Below, one piece after another: positions 45,601 to 56,909 of a stretch of DNA of 64,000 bases. The position numbers and the translations under genes were made by a program. The notes under the pieces are model-generated. The model did not search any database, was not told where the DNA came from, and saw only the letters and a list, made by a program, of their open reading frames with translations. Source of the stretch: Isoetes taiwanensis (Eukaryota > Streptophyta > Lycopodiopsida > Isoetales > Isoetaceae); the NCBI GenBank assembly GCA_021234155.1, contig JAJEKV010000001.1:18249382-18313381 (forward strand), written 5' to 3'. Numbering within the stretch: the first letter of the stretch is position 1; every line of letters starts with the position of its first letter.

Positions 45601-47590
45601 TTAAAAAAAGTTGGCATAATCAACAAGAAAAATGTATGTTGTAGCAATCACAGGAATCATTCTGAGACTTAGATGCCTCACTTGGTATTCCCTCTATGTC
45701 TAGGAACTAGCAATGTAGCACATAACATGAACAATGATAATAAGAACCACATTATGAGAAATACATGAACATCACCAAGTCATCTAATAAAGCTATAAAT
45801 GCACATGTCATAACCTTGCAATAACAATAAGATAACCACAAGACCATGAGAAACTATAAAATAACCGTGAGATATCTATAAGTATACAGTGCAACTCCAG
45901 TTCTATGAAGGCCACCAGGCTGATCAGGCCCTGCAGTAAATATGAGCGGGGTATGCCTCATGTGTACACACCCTCCTAGCTTGCATCCAACGCTAGAGGA
46001 CCAGTTCTAAGCCATGTACTGCAATGAAGCACCCTCGGCGGGGTGACAACATCCAGTGTCAAGAACAAGAACAACCGCAAGTCCAAGCCACTACAAATGG
46101 ACTCGGGCTTCAGAGATACACTGGTACATCAACCAAGCACTTATAATATGTCCCACATGTCAGAGTTTAAACTATATTTATCAGCATGATCCAAGAATCC
46201 AGAACCACATCTCACATGCATTTACCATGTATATATACGAAGGACAACATAGAACAATGCCAACACTTGCAACGATATCATAGAACAAATCCCATTCATG
46301 TACTACCACATCATGATGTCTAATCAACAAGATCATGCTAACATAATGCAACCGAGACTACATAATCATGGTATCCAAGCATTTAGTATGTCTAGATGTT
46401 TTATACAGAGCACATAGAAAGTCTAGCATTTATTACTTCAACAGTTTTCTAGAATCCTTTCCCCATAAGGAACATTTCACAAGGAGTGCATGGCTTGTCA
46501 ATTAAGTCTACTAGTGTTAACTTGTTACTTCGTCTAGAACATACTTCATGCATCTTACTAGACTTATAAGAGTCCCATGCCAAAATTATTTTTAGAAGCT
46601 CCCATAAGTTTCTCAAGACCACCTTCTCCATGGAGAAGCATCACATGTTTCTATTTCACTTTTCCCCTTAACTAGCTATATTAACAAAGTTCAATTTATT
46701 ACTCGCTAAATTCTATTCCTTAGGTTTTATTAACTTCTTTAGGTAGCCAAACCATGTTTTCGAGTTCCCATAGACCGAAATATTCTGTCGTCCTAGTGGA
46801 CGATAAAAAATCTATCCTATTCTATTCTATTCTATTCTTAATTGGCCTATGGAATACAATTTCCTGTTTTCGTTATAATACTTCGACTAATACTCCGACC
46901 TTCATTTCTCATTCTCAAGCATCTCTCTTTGCTTGAAATCACCCAGCCTCCATAGCTTCACTAATTCTACGGACTACTCCAATATCCAAATTTACATTGT
47001 TACCCCATGTTATGTTGTTATCCGGGCTTAGTTTTTACAATTTGATAAGCTCATTCTCGATGGTTGACCATTTTAAGTCTCATCCGAACACCAACAAGGG
47101 AGACATCCAGCTCGGATTCCCAGCTAGTACGGCCTGGTCGAAGCCTGTTCTTGGCAAATCAGCCCTCCTGGGCTGGATTTCGATCTTTTCTGGTCGCCAA
47201 CTCATCCTAACAGCATCAACCTAAAGATCTGCTTCTGATCTAGAAAGCTCTTCAATGTTCAATATGGCAAATAGATCATTTCACAGACAAATCGACCCGT
47301 TTCAGGTTGTTTTAGGAGGTTTTCTAGGGAGTCGATTCTGGCTTGAATGGTTTCGTGTAGCAGGCTCAAACTTTTGCCACATCATATATTCCATCCTATC
47401 AATCTTTCTTGTGTAATTTTGACCTATCCAATCCCTTCCAACAGATTTTGCATGCCATTTGATGATCCCAACTCGAATTCTACAACCAACCTACCATCTA
47501 GGAATAATTTCAAAGTCCAAGCTGGCACTACAGTCTGCTTACAGCCATCTACAATTGCCCCCAGATGATCTGCAATACATTCTTCCAATT
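42650..47590. other. Gene-poor stretch, about 4.9 kb
   Basis: AT-rich sequence with only short frames. A (TATTC)n run lies at 46806-46832. The part around 45.9-47.3 kb has moderately higher GC and could be an old retrotransposon fragment, but no RT, integrase or LTR is recognisable. Confidence 0.45.
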
Positions 47591-47639
47591 TTCCCTAGTT
47601 TTTTTCTTGAAGACAATTCAGTTCTACTATTCTTGATAG

Positions 47640-47813
47640 TGCCTGAATCCGCTCTTCACTGCCATATAGATATGAATATCTCTGAATACATTCATTTTGC
47701 ATCTTTTCAAGGGCATTTGCCAAAGCAAAACTGAATGCAAATCCACCTCCTCCAAAAGCCATATAGTAAGACAATCTAATTTTCTGATCATGGCTCTCGG
47801 TTTTGATGGTCAT
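47640..47813 (-). pseudogene. DUF604 (Fringe-like) glycosyltransferase fragment
   Basis: The minus strand reads SYYMAFGGGGFAFSFALANA followed by CIQRYSYLYGSEERIQA. Plant DUF604 beta-1,3-glycosyltransferases have 'MAYGGGGFAISYPLAKALxxMQDxCIxRYPxLYGSDxRIxAC' at the end of the catalytic domain, so the match is specific. Neither the preceding DDD block nor the following HQxDxxG part is found, and the frame ends after LNCLQEKN. This is an isolated exon-sized fragment. Such enzymes sit in the Golgi and transfer sugars in cell-wall or glycoprotein synthesis. Confidence 0.65.
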
Positions 47814-47829
47814 ACTTGGAAAGAACCCT

Positions 47830-49900
47830 AATCAGATTATCAGGATAAAAACTGTATCATCTCTTTGGTGAATTGTGTAGAATCTTAAGGGCGTTACAAA
47901 AATCTAAATACAATTTTCAATAATACAAAATACTAAATACGTTGACCAAGGGCATTACAAAATTTTATGGAAACTCAGGGGTATATCATGAAATTTGTCA
48001 AAACATAAGGGTATTTTGTAGTTTTTTCCTTTAAACAATTCAAAACTAAAAATTAAATGGCATATAAGCCGTTAAATTCATCAAAGATGGATAAGACAAA
48101 AAGAAGAGTAAGAATGAGACGTCTATCTTCTGATCAAAAGAGCGAAATTTTTGCAACCTATTCACACATCATATTCATGTAAGCAGACTTAGCACATTAC
48201 TGCTCTTCTTCTGTTAGAGCTTGGCCACATAAGAAACAAAGTTTGAGTCAAGCTATTCCAAGCGAACTGTAATGAGCGATGAAATTTAAATTTCCGCAAC
48301 TTGATGTGCACTTGATGAAGAGCCAGCTCATTTGAATGACAAATGGTTGCATATATCAATACAACAATAATGGTATCTGAACTTCGCTTAGTAAGAAAAA
48401 AATTGTGGAGTATGCAGGCTAGTAGATACTAAGTTCAAATAAAACCGTATGGCTCTTATGGCTTACTTTATCATCTTGACATATAAGATGGCCTATGGCA
48501 ACTGTACACACAAATACTATTGTCATTTTCCTTGGACACTCATCTTGATTGTTGTTAGAATCCAATCTCCAAAGTTTTTGTGACCATACTGTATAACCCA
48601 AGCCAGAAAGAGAATTTCCAATTCAAAGCTTGATAGGAATCAATAAATAACTATATAGAAACAAATATCGTGCAAGTAAATGAAAGCTAATGAGAGAAAT
48701 GCATGCCCTGTCTTTTAGCATTGATAACAATGAACACCATATTCAATTCACAACATTTAATGTCGTGGAGTACTTTTTTAAGATGATGTTCATAATTTCA
48801 AAACAATGGTAAATGTGATTAGATTCAGCAAAAAACCTGTACAAAGATGCCCTCCTTGCTGGTTTAAGCCATGAAGGAATGGTACACCATAACTCTGTTT
48901 AAAACCTGTACAAAGAAGCCCTCCGTGCTGGTTCGAGCTAAGAAGGAACGGTATGCCATAACTCTGTTTAGAACCTCTTAAGCATGTACATCTAGTTGTC
49001 ATCTACTTCCCAAGAAGAACCAAGCACATAGAATTTAGAAATCATGATAAAAAACCAAACATACTGCGAACGATGCATCCTTCCTTATCGCTTCTTTCTC
49101 CATCAAATAACATGAATGAGACAATGAATTCTTGTTGCTGCTTCTGCCGATCCTTTCCAGAATCATGCTCCAAATCCACCACGTCTGCCCTGGCTTCCAG
49201 TATCCTGTGAGGAATGGCCGGAATCAATAAAGGAAGAAGATATGGCTGAAAAAGAAGAGATAAGATAGATGTATTTGCTATTGGGGTCGGAAAAAACTCC
49301 ATCGAAGCAATTCAAGAATCGTGGCATGCAGGTCGGGTTCCTATGCATCTTCAGTATAGCCGAAATTGGGAATTTTAAGCCTCCATCTCAGATTATCAGA
49401 GAGATGTCCAAATATAGAGAAAAGCATGCGGGGACATGTCCCCATTCAAAACCATAGAAAAAAGCTTATTTTTTAGAAATCCACAAAATTTTCTGTTCTC
49501 GGAAAACCCAAAACCTTAGACAATTAACATAAGAAAAAAAAAAAAAGTTTCTCACTTGCCGGAAAAACCAAATTTAAACAATAGATATTATTAATTGAAT
49601 TAATCGTGAATGCGCTTTCTTTTATCGAAATTGACATTAAAATATTTAGATTCTATATTGACTTGCAACATGAATCCACGAGTTTGTCTTCAGCTCGTAT
49701 GTACATGAGGATGCAAATTTTGTCCATCATCATAAGTACAAACATGAATGAACATATGATGATATACATGAGAATGAAATCTTCTCTATCATCATAAGTA
49801 CAAATATGAATGGACATATGATGATTTATTTATTTTATATAAAATAAGATATGTGAGCTACAAAGTGGAAATTTGCATTACAATACTATTGTGCTTTCCA
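47830..49900. other. Intergenic, with a 69-bp tandem duplication at 48834-48971
   Basis: AACCTGTACAAAGATGCCCT at 48834 recurs as AACCTGTACAAAGAAGCCCT at 48903; the two 69-bp copies end with CATAACTCTGTTTA. Otherwise there are only short frames and nothing recognisable. The part just left of 49919 holds two ATCATAAGTACAAAYATGAAT copies (about 49727 and 49790) in what would be the 3' flank of the extensin gene. Confidence 0.5.
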
Positions 49901-49918
49901 TTGTTTGGTTTAAACTCT

Positions 49919-51296
49919 TTAGTAACTTGGAGGTGGAGGGGAATAGTAGTGATAAGCATGTAGTGGCGGTGGTGGAGATGCATAGTGGTAGATGGGGGGT
50001 GGAGGTGGAGACGTGTAGTGATATGTTGGACGCGATGGGGACGGGTAGTGGTATATAGGAGGTGGAGGTGGAGATACATAATGATAAAGGGGACGTGGAG
50101 GGGGCGACTTGTATTGGTACACGGAATGTGGCGGAGGTGGAGGAGAGAGGTACTTGTAAGAAGGAAGAGGAGGTGAAATGTGGTGGTACGTTGAAGGAGG
50201 TGGCGAAGGATATTTGTATACAACTGGTGGGGGAGAGTTATAGTGATACGCGGGAGGAGGAGGAGGAGGAGGAGGGATGTAGTGATACAATGGTGGAGGT
50301 GGTGACCTATAGTGATAAATTGGGGGACGATTATCTCTATAAATTGGAGGGGGAGGGGAGGCATAATGATATGTAGGGGAAGGTGGTGATCTATAATAAT
50401 AAGCTAGTGGAGGTGGTGGTGCTTTGTAGGAATAAACTGGGGAAGGAGGTGAAATGTAATGGTATGCTGGAGGTGGAGGAGATTTGTAATAATAAGGTGG
50501 CGATATAGGAGCTTTGTATGATGGCGGACCATAGTGCAAAGGGGGAGGAGATAAATATTGATAAAAAGGAGGTGGGGGAGAGGATTTGTATCTATAAACA
50601 GGTGGTGGAGGAGAGTGAGAATAGTAAGACGGTGGTGGTGGAGCATGGTAATAGTATATGGGAGGTGGAGGAGACTGATAACGATATATTGGAGGGGGAG
50701 GTGGAGGTGGTGGTGGGGGGGGTGGGGAGGCGGAGGAGGTGGTGGTGGTGGCGGGGAGATTTATACCTATACGGAGGAGGCGGAGGCGGAGGCGAGTAAT
50801 AAGAATATATTGGAGGTGGAGACAATTTATATTTGTAAATAGGAGGGGGAGGAGATTTGTATGTGTAAATTGGGGGAGGTGGAGAAGCGTAATGATAAAT
50901 GGGATGGGAAGAGTATGGGCGAGGTGGAGGGGGAGGTTTGTAAGTGTTGTGGTGATTGGGAGGAGGAGATACATAACGGTAAGCTGGAGGAGGAGGGGGT
51001 TTAATGTAGTAGTGATGTGGAGGTGGCGGTGAATGATACTTATAAATGGGATGTGGTGGTGGAGGCGGCAAATGGTACCTGTAAATGGAATGTGGTGGTG
51101 GAGGTGGCGGTGAACGGTACCTGTAAATGGGATGATGTGGTGGAGGGGGCGAATGATACTTATAAGCGGGAGGTGGTGGTGGAGGGGAGAGCAGAGGCTT
51201 GTACTCATATGTTCCCTTGGCTAGGACGACCATAGCCAACAAAGTGAGCAACAACACTTGAATTGCCAAGGGACCTGCATGTAAGTAACGGGCCAT
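49919..51296 (-). CDS. Extensin-like hydroxyproline-rich cell-wall protein, one frameshift
   Basis: The protein starts MARYLHAGPLAIQVLLLTLL, a clear signal peptide (about 27 residues, cleavage near LAKG). It then consists of SPPPP or longer proline runs alternating with Tyr-rich spacers (YKYHS, YRYRS, YHYAS, IYTYK). Hydroxylated, arabinosylated SPPPP blocks and YxY motifs are the glycosylation and crosslinking sites of extensins in the primary wall. About 180 residues are read in the first frame to near 50760. The remaining about 280 residues, equally extensin-like and ending SPPPPSY, are in the neighbouring frame down to 49919. Without a one-base correction in the C-rich tract (about 50735-50765) translation runs into a non-extensin tail and stops at 50592. 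This is either an indel in a homopolymer or a recent null allele. Total corrected length is about 459 residues. Confidence 0.85.
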
Positions 51297-51365
51297 TGCA
51301 CATCTAGAAGGAGTAGATATCAGCTTCCTTCAAGCATGACTTGGTTTGAGGATCAAACATGAATC

Positions 51366-51373
51366 CTTTTATA
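51366..51373 (-). promoter_or_regulatory. TATA box of the extensin gene
   Basis: TATAAAAG on the minus strand lies 70 bases upstream of the extensin ATG. This implies transcription starting roughly 40 bases before the start codon, a normal plant promoter spacing. Confidence 0.6.
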
Positions 51374-51399
51374 AGAAGTAGGGGAGTTAACGTTATGCG

Positions 51400-53700
51400 C
51401 AATGATGATATAGTGGAGGAGGTTGAGGTGTATAATCAGAGAGCGCCAGATGTGAAACTAAGTGGGATACATAAAGCTGATGTGTGGGAGCAATTTATCT
51501 GCGAGTTAGTGGGGAGCTACGGGTGGAGTTCAGAAGAGCAATCCTCGCAATCGAATGGAGGGCCATTGCTCGTGGTTGTAGTTCATTTTGTCAGGCCACT
51601 TTTATTAGTGATATGAACATCTCATGGACATGGTCTACAATATACAACATGGATGGCATCCACCATTTCTTTTAAAGAAAAGTCGAATTAGTTTGAAAAA
51701 GTCGACCTTTGTCCAGGACCACTGATTGTCTTTCTCAATTTTCAACCATTGCGAGGTTGCCACGTGTTTCCCACTCATTGGTCTTCCTCACGGATTGAAG
51801 CCTTCTCACGGATTTAAAAGAGGCGAACCCGAGAGACCTATATTGTTTGCTGATATTTCCTTTGATCTTAAAGCTTATTCCTGTTTGTGGCCTTTTTTTT
51901 TTTTTTTTTTTTTTTTCCCAAGAAGCTCTTGTTTGCTCTTATTGTGTGGCTATGCTTAAGCAACGGTCTTAAGGTTTATTGCTATTCTATTTTGAGAATT
52001 AAACCCAGTCTTTCATTTGTCAGTCTCAGGAGCAAATACACAGTTTTGAGATTCTCATAAGCTCCTTTGGAAGGGCGCGATTTTGAAGTTAATGATTCAT
52101 TTTTAATGGTGAAATTGTCCGTCACTAATAGTTCATTCACATGATGCTTTCTTGGCACAGCGCAGAAACAGCGAAGGGCCCAAATTCAGCCGCAGTGCTT
52201 GCAGATCAAATCTAGGCTGTTCTTCAAATCTTGCATCAGTTTGAATTTCGAAATCACAGAGCCTTCAAATTATATAGAGCTTGAATTTTGAAAATCACAA
52301 AGCCTTCAGATCAAAGAGCTTGAATTTCGAAAATCAGAGGGCCTTTAGGTTGCATTGTGATCAGTCTTTAATGATAAATAGTATTTACAACTCCCTAGGA
52401 TTGTGACAAGGCGAGGTCAGCTGTGCTCTACTTTGTCTCTGTAATCTGTAATCAGGCTTTTTGTTATGTGCTGCTGTGGTAGAACCGTTTAGTTGCCTGG
52501 TAGTACTATTCATGTTTGTATAGCGTACATTTACTTCTATTGTGGTTTTCACAACCATATGCTGAGGTGTAAAATTGGGTTTGACCCATCTTGTTTTTGC
52601 ATGGACGGTCAAGGGTTGTGATATTTGGCATATTTGGTGGTATATTCCATGGATCAAGGGTTAAGCTGAGACGAGTATTAGGATGCGACTAGTATTAGGA
52701 TGTTTATCTCTATCCACATCATTCAAAGGATATGCAGACGGATTAAAAAAATTCATATCAAGGAACACATCATTCAGATCTGCCCTGCCAATCTGTTGGT
52801 GCACAGTTCCCCGCCAAATAACTAACTAACTATATCTAAATATGACATGTGAACGAGAATAACATGCATTTCTCCATACCCCTCGAACGTGGTAGAGTGA
52901 CATGCATCAACAACTTCGATGAATCAAAAAGAAGTTTTCTTTTCTATTCTAGGGTGGCACTACATCTAAGAACATGAAACAAGGCATCACACATGACAAA
53001 ATTTCCTCTACTAGAGGTTATCTCCTACTAATGAGCAGCACATTACATGCATCTTATTCAATTTCAGTAATAAATTGCTTGCATTGCAACAATAAGTGGA
53101 AAGCTTCAGGTTACCTTGGCAAGCTCTTAAATAGGGACCTTTGAAGCATATCTTGTTGTGCCATTTAACAAATAGGAGGAATCCTGCATGCATAAGCTAA
53201 AGAATCCCAAATCGATGGACACATGCAGAGTTCCTTCAAGAACACAAAGCCAAAGTAATCTGTAGTAATCTTGGCAAAACATTTACTTCTGAACCAAATC
53301 AAGTGATTAGAATCTGCTTTGTTCCGAAAGAAAATTTGCCACAAGCATGGTACTAAAACAAATCAAGGCCAAACACCATCATGGCCTAAAAATGAAATCC
53401 ATGAAGATTTTGAGAATTGAATGGCCCAAGTCTAACTACCAAACTAGGAACTACAACGATTTTTCATGTGGCTCCTTCGTATCTAGAGATTCATACATCT
53501 ATCTGTCTAGCCATTTGTCTAGGGCAAATAATATATTGTTGTATAGACACATTGCTTTATTAGGGTTTTAGTTCTTGACTTTGAGTAACCACTGCCCATT
53601 TCGTTATGGAGTAATCCGAGTTCGGGGCATGTCGAATCCTTACTTATGCTCGTTGGTCTGGTATCTACTTATACTTTATCCAGAACATTTGACAAAAAAA
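51400..53700. other. Intergenic with T26 run at about 51892-51917
   Basis: The T-run could be the tail of an insertion on the minus strand, but no coding remnant or target duplication accompanies it. Near 52240-52340 the words AGCTTGAATTTYGAAAATCA and GCCTTCAGATCA recur. No gene recognised. Confidence 0.45.
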
Positions 53701-53728
53701 TAATAAACAGACAGAGAACACGAGGATA

Positions 53729-55324
53729 ATGCGGCAGCTGGAAAATTCTGCTATCAGAAATAATATATATTGCCGTCTGCTAGGTTGCTGCAAGAGAAAT
53801 GATATGCAATTAGGAAGACAAGTTCTGTCTCTTATGATTCAGAATGGGCTTGATTCAATTGGCGTGTTGACTGATCATCTTATTCGTCTCTTTGCATACA
53901 ATGGTTTTGTAATTGAAGCTAATAATGCCTTTAACAGGGTAATAAATCCTTCTGTTTATACATGGAGTGCAATAATATCAGCAAATGCAGACCTTGGCCA
54001 AGAGTTGGCAGCCCTTGATTTGTATTATGATATGAAGCTCTCAGGTACGCAGAGTGACCAGTATATTTATCTCAATGTTATTCAAGCATGCACAATGGCA
54101 TTAACCCTTCCTCATGGCAGGCTGATTCACCAATGGATAGCTAGAAACATTTTACCTGGTGTTGTAGTTGGGACAGCCCTGACTGATATGTATGGTAAAT
54201 GCGGCAGCCTCGAAGAGGCATTCAGAATTTTTGCTGCAATGCCAAATAGAAATGTGGTGTCATGGGGCGCGATGATCACAGCATATAGCCAACATGGGAA
54301 AGGTAATCTTGCCCTGGACTGTTTTAGACAGATGCAGGAAGTTTTCATAATAAAACCAAATGAAGTTATACTTTCTAGCATACTTAAGTCTTGTGCTAGC
54401 ATAGGAGAGTTAGAGCATGGTAGGATTATCCATGAGAGTATGATGGACAGTTGTTTCCAAGCTGACGTTGTAGTAGCCAATTCCCTTATTGACATGTATG
54501 CCAAATGTGGTAATCTGCTGGATGCATTTTATGTGTTTGATAAAATGCTGAATCGCGATGTTGTTTCCTGGAATACAATGATCACTGGATGTGCACAACA
54601 TGATGAATCTATTCTTGCTCTAGAGTTTTTTGATGAAATGCAGAGTGAGGGTGTAAAACCAGAAACAGCAACATTTTGCGTTGTATTGAAAGCATGTGGT
54701 AACATAGGAGCCATAGAACAGGGCAAGTTCATTCATGGATTGATCGTTAATAATGGTGGTCAATTTGATGTGGCCATTGCAAATGCCCTTGTTGACATGT
54801 ATGCAAGATGTGGAAATTTAGAGAGGGCAAAATGGACATTCGATAAATTTCCAGTCCACGATGTCAAGTTATGGAATGCAATGATCGCAGCATATGCGCA
54901 ACATGGCGAAACCCTTGTTGCTCAAAAATATTTTCAGGCAATGCAAATGAATGCCATACCGCCAAATGACATGTCATTTACTAATATCCTTATCGCATGC
55001 GGCAGAACAGGTTTGGTGGATGTTGGTCTTTGGTATTTCAAATTTATAAGAGAGCACAATAACATTGCAGCAACTGACATACATTTTGCAACTGTTACTG
55101 ATATTCTAGGACGAGCTGGACATCTTAGTGAGGCAGAAGATTTATTGGAGGCCTCAATCGAGCCTAATATTATTGCTTGGAAATCTCTGCTAAATGCTTG
55201 CAAGTTGCATGGAAATGTAGAGATAGGAAGGCACTGCTTTGACCAACTTGTCTGTTTAGATCAGCAATGTGATGCTGGTTATGTACTTATGTCAAATGTT
55301 TATGCTGATTGTGAAGATGCTTAG
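53729..55324 (+). CDS. PLS-type pentatricopeptide repeat (PPR) protein, C-terminally short
   Basis: A single intronless 531-codon frame consists of successive P, L and S PPR motifs, recognisable by VVGTALTDMYGKCGSLEEA, NVVSWGAMITAYSQHGKGN, VVANSLIDMYAKCGNLLDA, DVVSWNTMITGCAQHDES and VAIANALVDMYARCGNLERA at about 100-residue spacing. Plant PLS proteins bind organellar RNA and usually direct C-to-U editing. The frame ends at YVLMSNVYADCEDA just inside the E motif; the following bases still read RAAEKFEES after the TAG. No E2 or DYW deaminase region is found downstream. No organelle transit peptide is evident before the first repeat, so an upstream exon may be missing. It is either a truncated PPR or a PPR that works with a partner. 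Confidence 0.85.
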   Translation: MRQLENSAIRNNIYCRLLGCCKRNDMQLGRQVLSLMIQNGLDSIGVLTDHLIRLFAYNGFVIEANNAFNRVINPSVYTWSAIISANADLGQELAALDLYYDMKLSGTQSDQYIYLNVIQACTMALTLPHGRLIHQWIARNILPGVVVGTALTDMYGKCGSLEEAFRIFAAMPNRNVVSWGAMITAYSQHGKGNLALDCFRQMQEVFIIKPNEVILSSILKSCASIGELEHGRIIHESMMDSCFQADVVVANSLIDMYAKCGNLLDAFYVFDKMLNRDVVSWNTMITGCAQHDESILALEFFDEMQSEGVKPETATFCVVLKACGNIGAIEQGKFIHGLIVNNGGQFDVAIANALVDMYARCGNLERAKWTFDKFPVHDVKLWNAMIAAYAQHGETLVAQKYFQAMQMNAIPPNDMSFTNILIACGRTGLVDVGLWYFKFIREHNNIAATDIHFATVTDILGRAGHLSEAEDLLEASIEPNIIAWKSLLNACKLHGNVEIGRHCFDQLVCLDQQCDAGYVLMSNVYADCEDA

Positions 55325-55329
55325 AGAGC

Positions 55330-56690
55330 TGCTGAAAAGTTCGAGGAGTCTTCAAGTTCCTAAACTGTAGTGATCATTGATTATCTGCATCACCTTCAGC
55401 TCACTTTCCAAACAAGCTTCTCTTCTCAACAACCATTCTATTGTCTCATAACCTCCATTCCAGAAAACAACCAACGTTCCTTTTTCATCAGATTTTCAAT
55501 AACACCATAACAAGGACATATACCCCTGTTGGCTGATAAAAGGAAGTAATCTATGAGGTATTTCATTGCACCTTTGTGGAGCATCAAATAAGGGTCTTTG
55601 TTGGTGATTTTTCTTTGAAAAACAAACCTTGCGTTATATGCACACACAATCGCCCCAGCAAATATTAAATTCTATATATCATAGCGTTTACAAGACAAGC
55701 CCGAAGATTTAAGCTGTATAGCCTACATGCAATCTCTAACTAAAATTTCCCACCTTTAGTGTCGTTTAATAGAATTAATTCCATCGTCAAAATGAACATG
55801 CTCAAGCAATCTTTTAAATGTAGCATATGTTGGTGCGTGAGAATATGATGGGAACATTTGTGAATATCTCACACGACAATAGCTTCTTTTTTAAGGTTAA
55901 CATCTTCATTTGGAGATATGCTAGAAAGAAGGGGAGATATGAATTGTAGAGAGAGAAAAGGAATCATTAGGGTGGCTACATGATCATCTTTTTGCCTTCA
56001 ACGACAGATTTTGATGCAAAAACAGAGGGTTTTTGCCTCTTCTTGAAGTCGGAGGCCAGTTTTCAATATTCCACTCCGGCAAGGGGAGCATCCACAAAAA
56101 CTAGTTCAATTTGCTGGTCCCCCTCTCTTCTAAAGCTCTTCCCCCTTTATTCTGCCACTCTTCACCTCTTTGGTATCTGCTCTCGTATCAAATTGAGATA
56201 GGGAGGTGGAGGCAGCAAAGATCGCATGTGGCCACCCCTATTATCTGCAATAGTTTTTATTTTTTAGAGCCTCGGGTTTTTTTGTCTTGCTATTTCTCGT
56301 ATTAGTAGTAGGGTTTCTACCAATTGATGTAGCTCTATTTTTAGCTTTAGCTTTAGCTTTAGAAGTATCTTTTAGGGTAGGAAGTTTTCCAGATGATTTG
56401 CTATATTTGCTAGGAGAGTAAAAAAATAAATAAAACCTCTCATCTTATACACTATTGATCAGAATCATTCTCAGATCTATTATCAATATGTTTATTGCAA
56501 GAATTTAAAGGCACAACATTCATCAATATCTGCAAAACAATTATTATCCATAAGAATATGTAGCATAATAACAGGGGGTTTTCTTTGTGTTTTTGTACGC
56601 TTTTCACTAAGGTTTTCCTATGATTTCGTGATGTATTCAAATGGATGTACTAATGCGTACATCTAGAGTGCACCATTTCTTAGCCATTGA
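55330..56690. other. No gene recognised
   Basis: AT-rich DNA with a short (AGCTTT)n run at 56336-56362. No DYW or E-domain remnant of the upstream PPR gene was found. Confidence 0.45.
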
Positions 56691-56699
56691 TTTTAGCCC

Positions 56700-56905
56700 T
56701 TTTTTTGTGCGTGTGGTGCATAATGGTCAACAACCAATGGCTCACAACAAAAGCCCTCTTTTTGTGTGTGTAGTGCATAATGGGCAACAACCAATGGCTC
56801 ACAACAAAAGCCTTTTTTTATGCGTGTGGTGCATAATGGTCAACAACCAATGGCTCACAACAAAAGCCCTCTTTTTGTGTGTGTGGTGCATAATGGGCAC
56901 ATGAA
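56700..56905. repeat. 57-bp tandem repeat, about 3.5 copies, two alternating subtypes
   Basis: GTGCATAATGG occurs at 56716, 56773, 56829 and 56886 (periods 57, 56, 57), each followed by CAACAACCAATGGCTCACAA. Copies 1 and 3 read GCGTGTGGTGCATAATGGTC; copies 2 and 4 read GTGTGTRGTGCATAATGGGC, so the original duplication was of a dimer. In one frame it encodes a 19-residue repeat (VVHNGQQPMAHNKSPLFVC). Confidence 0.9.
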
Positions 56906-56909
56906 GGGC

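Noticed and set aside
49985-50799. Gly/Arg/Trp/Val-rich plus-strand ORFs opposite the extensin gene
   Set aside because: They are antisense readings of proline codons (GGN and TGG from CCN and CCA). The signal peptide, TATA box and Tyr spacing all support the minus strand.
51892-51917. LINE tail at the T26 run
   Set aside because: No LINE coding, polyadenylation signal or target duplication accompanies it.
54127-55203. Minus-strand ORFs opposite the PPR gene
   Set aside because: The PPR reading is unambiguous on the plus strand.
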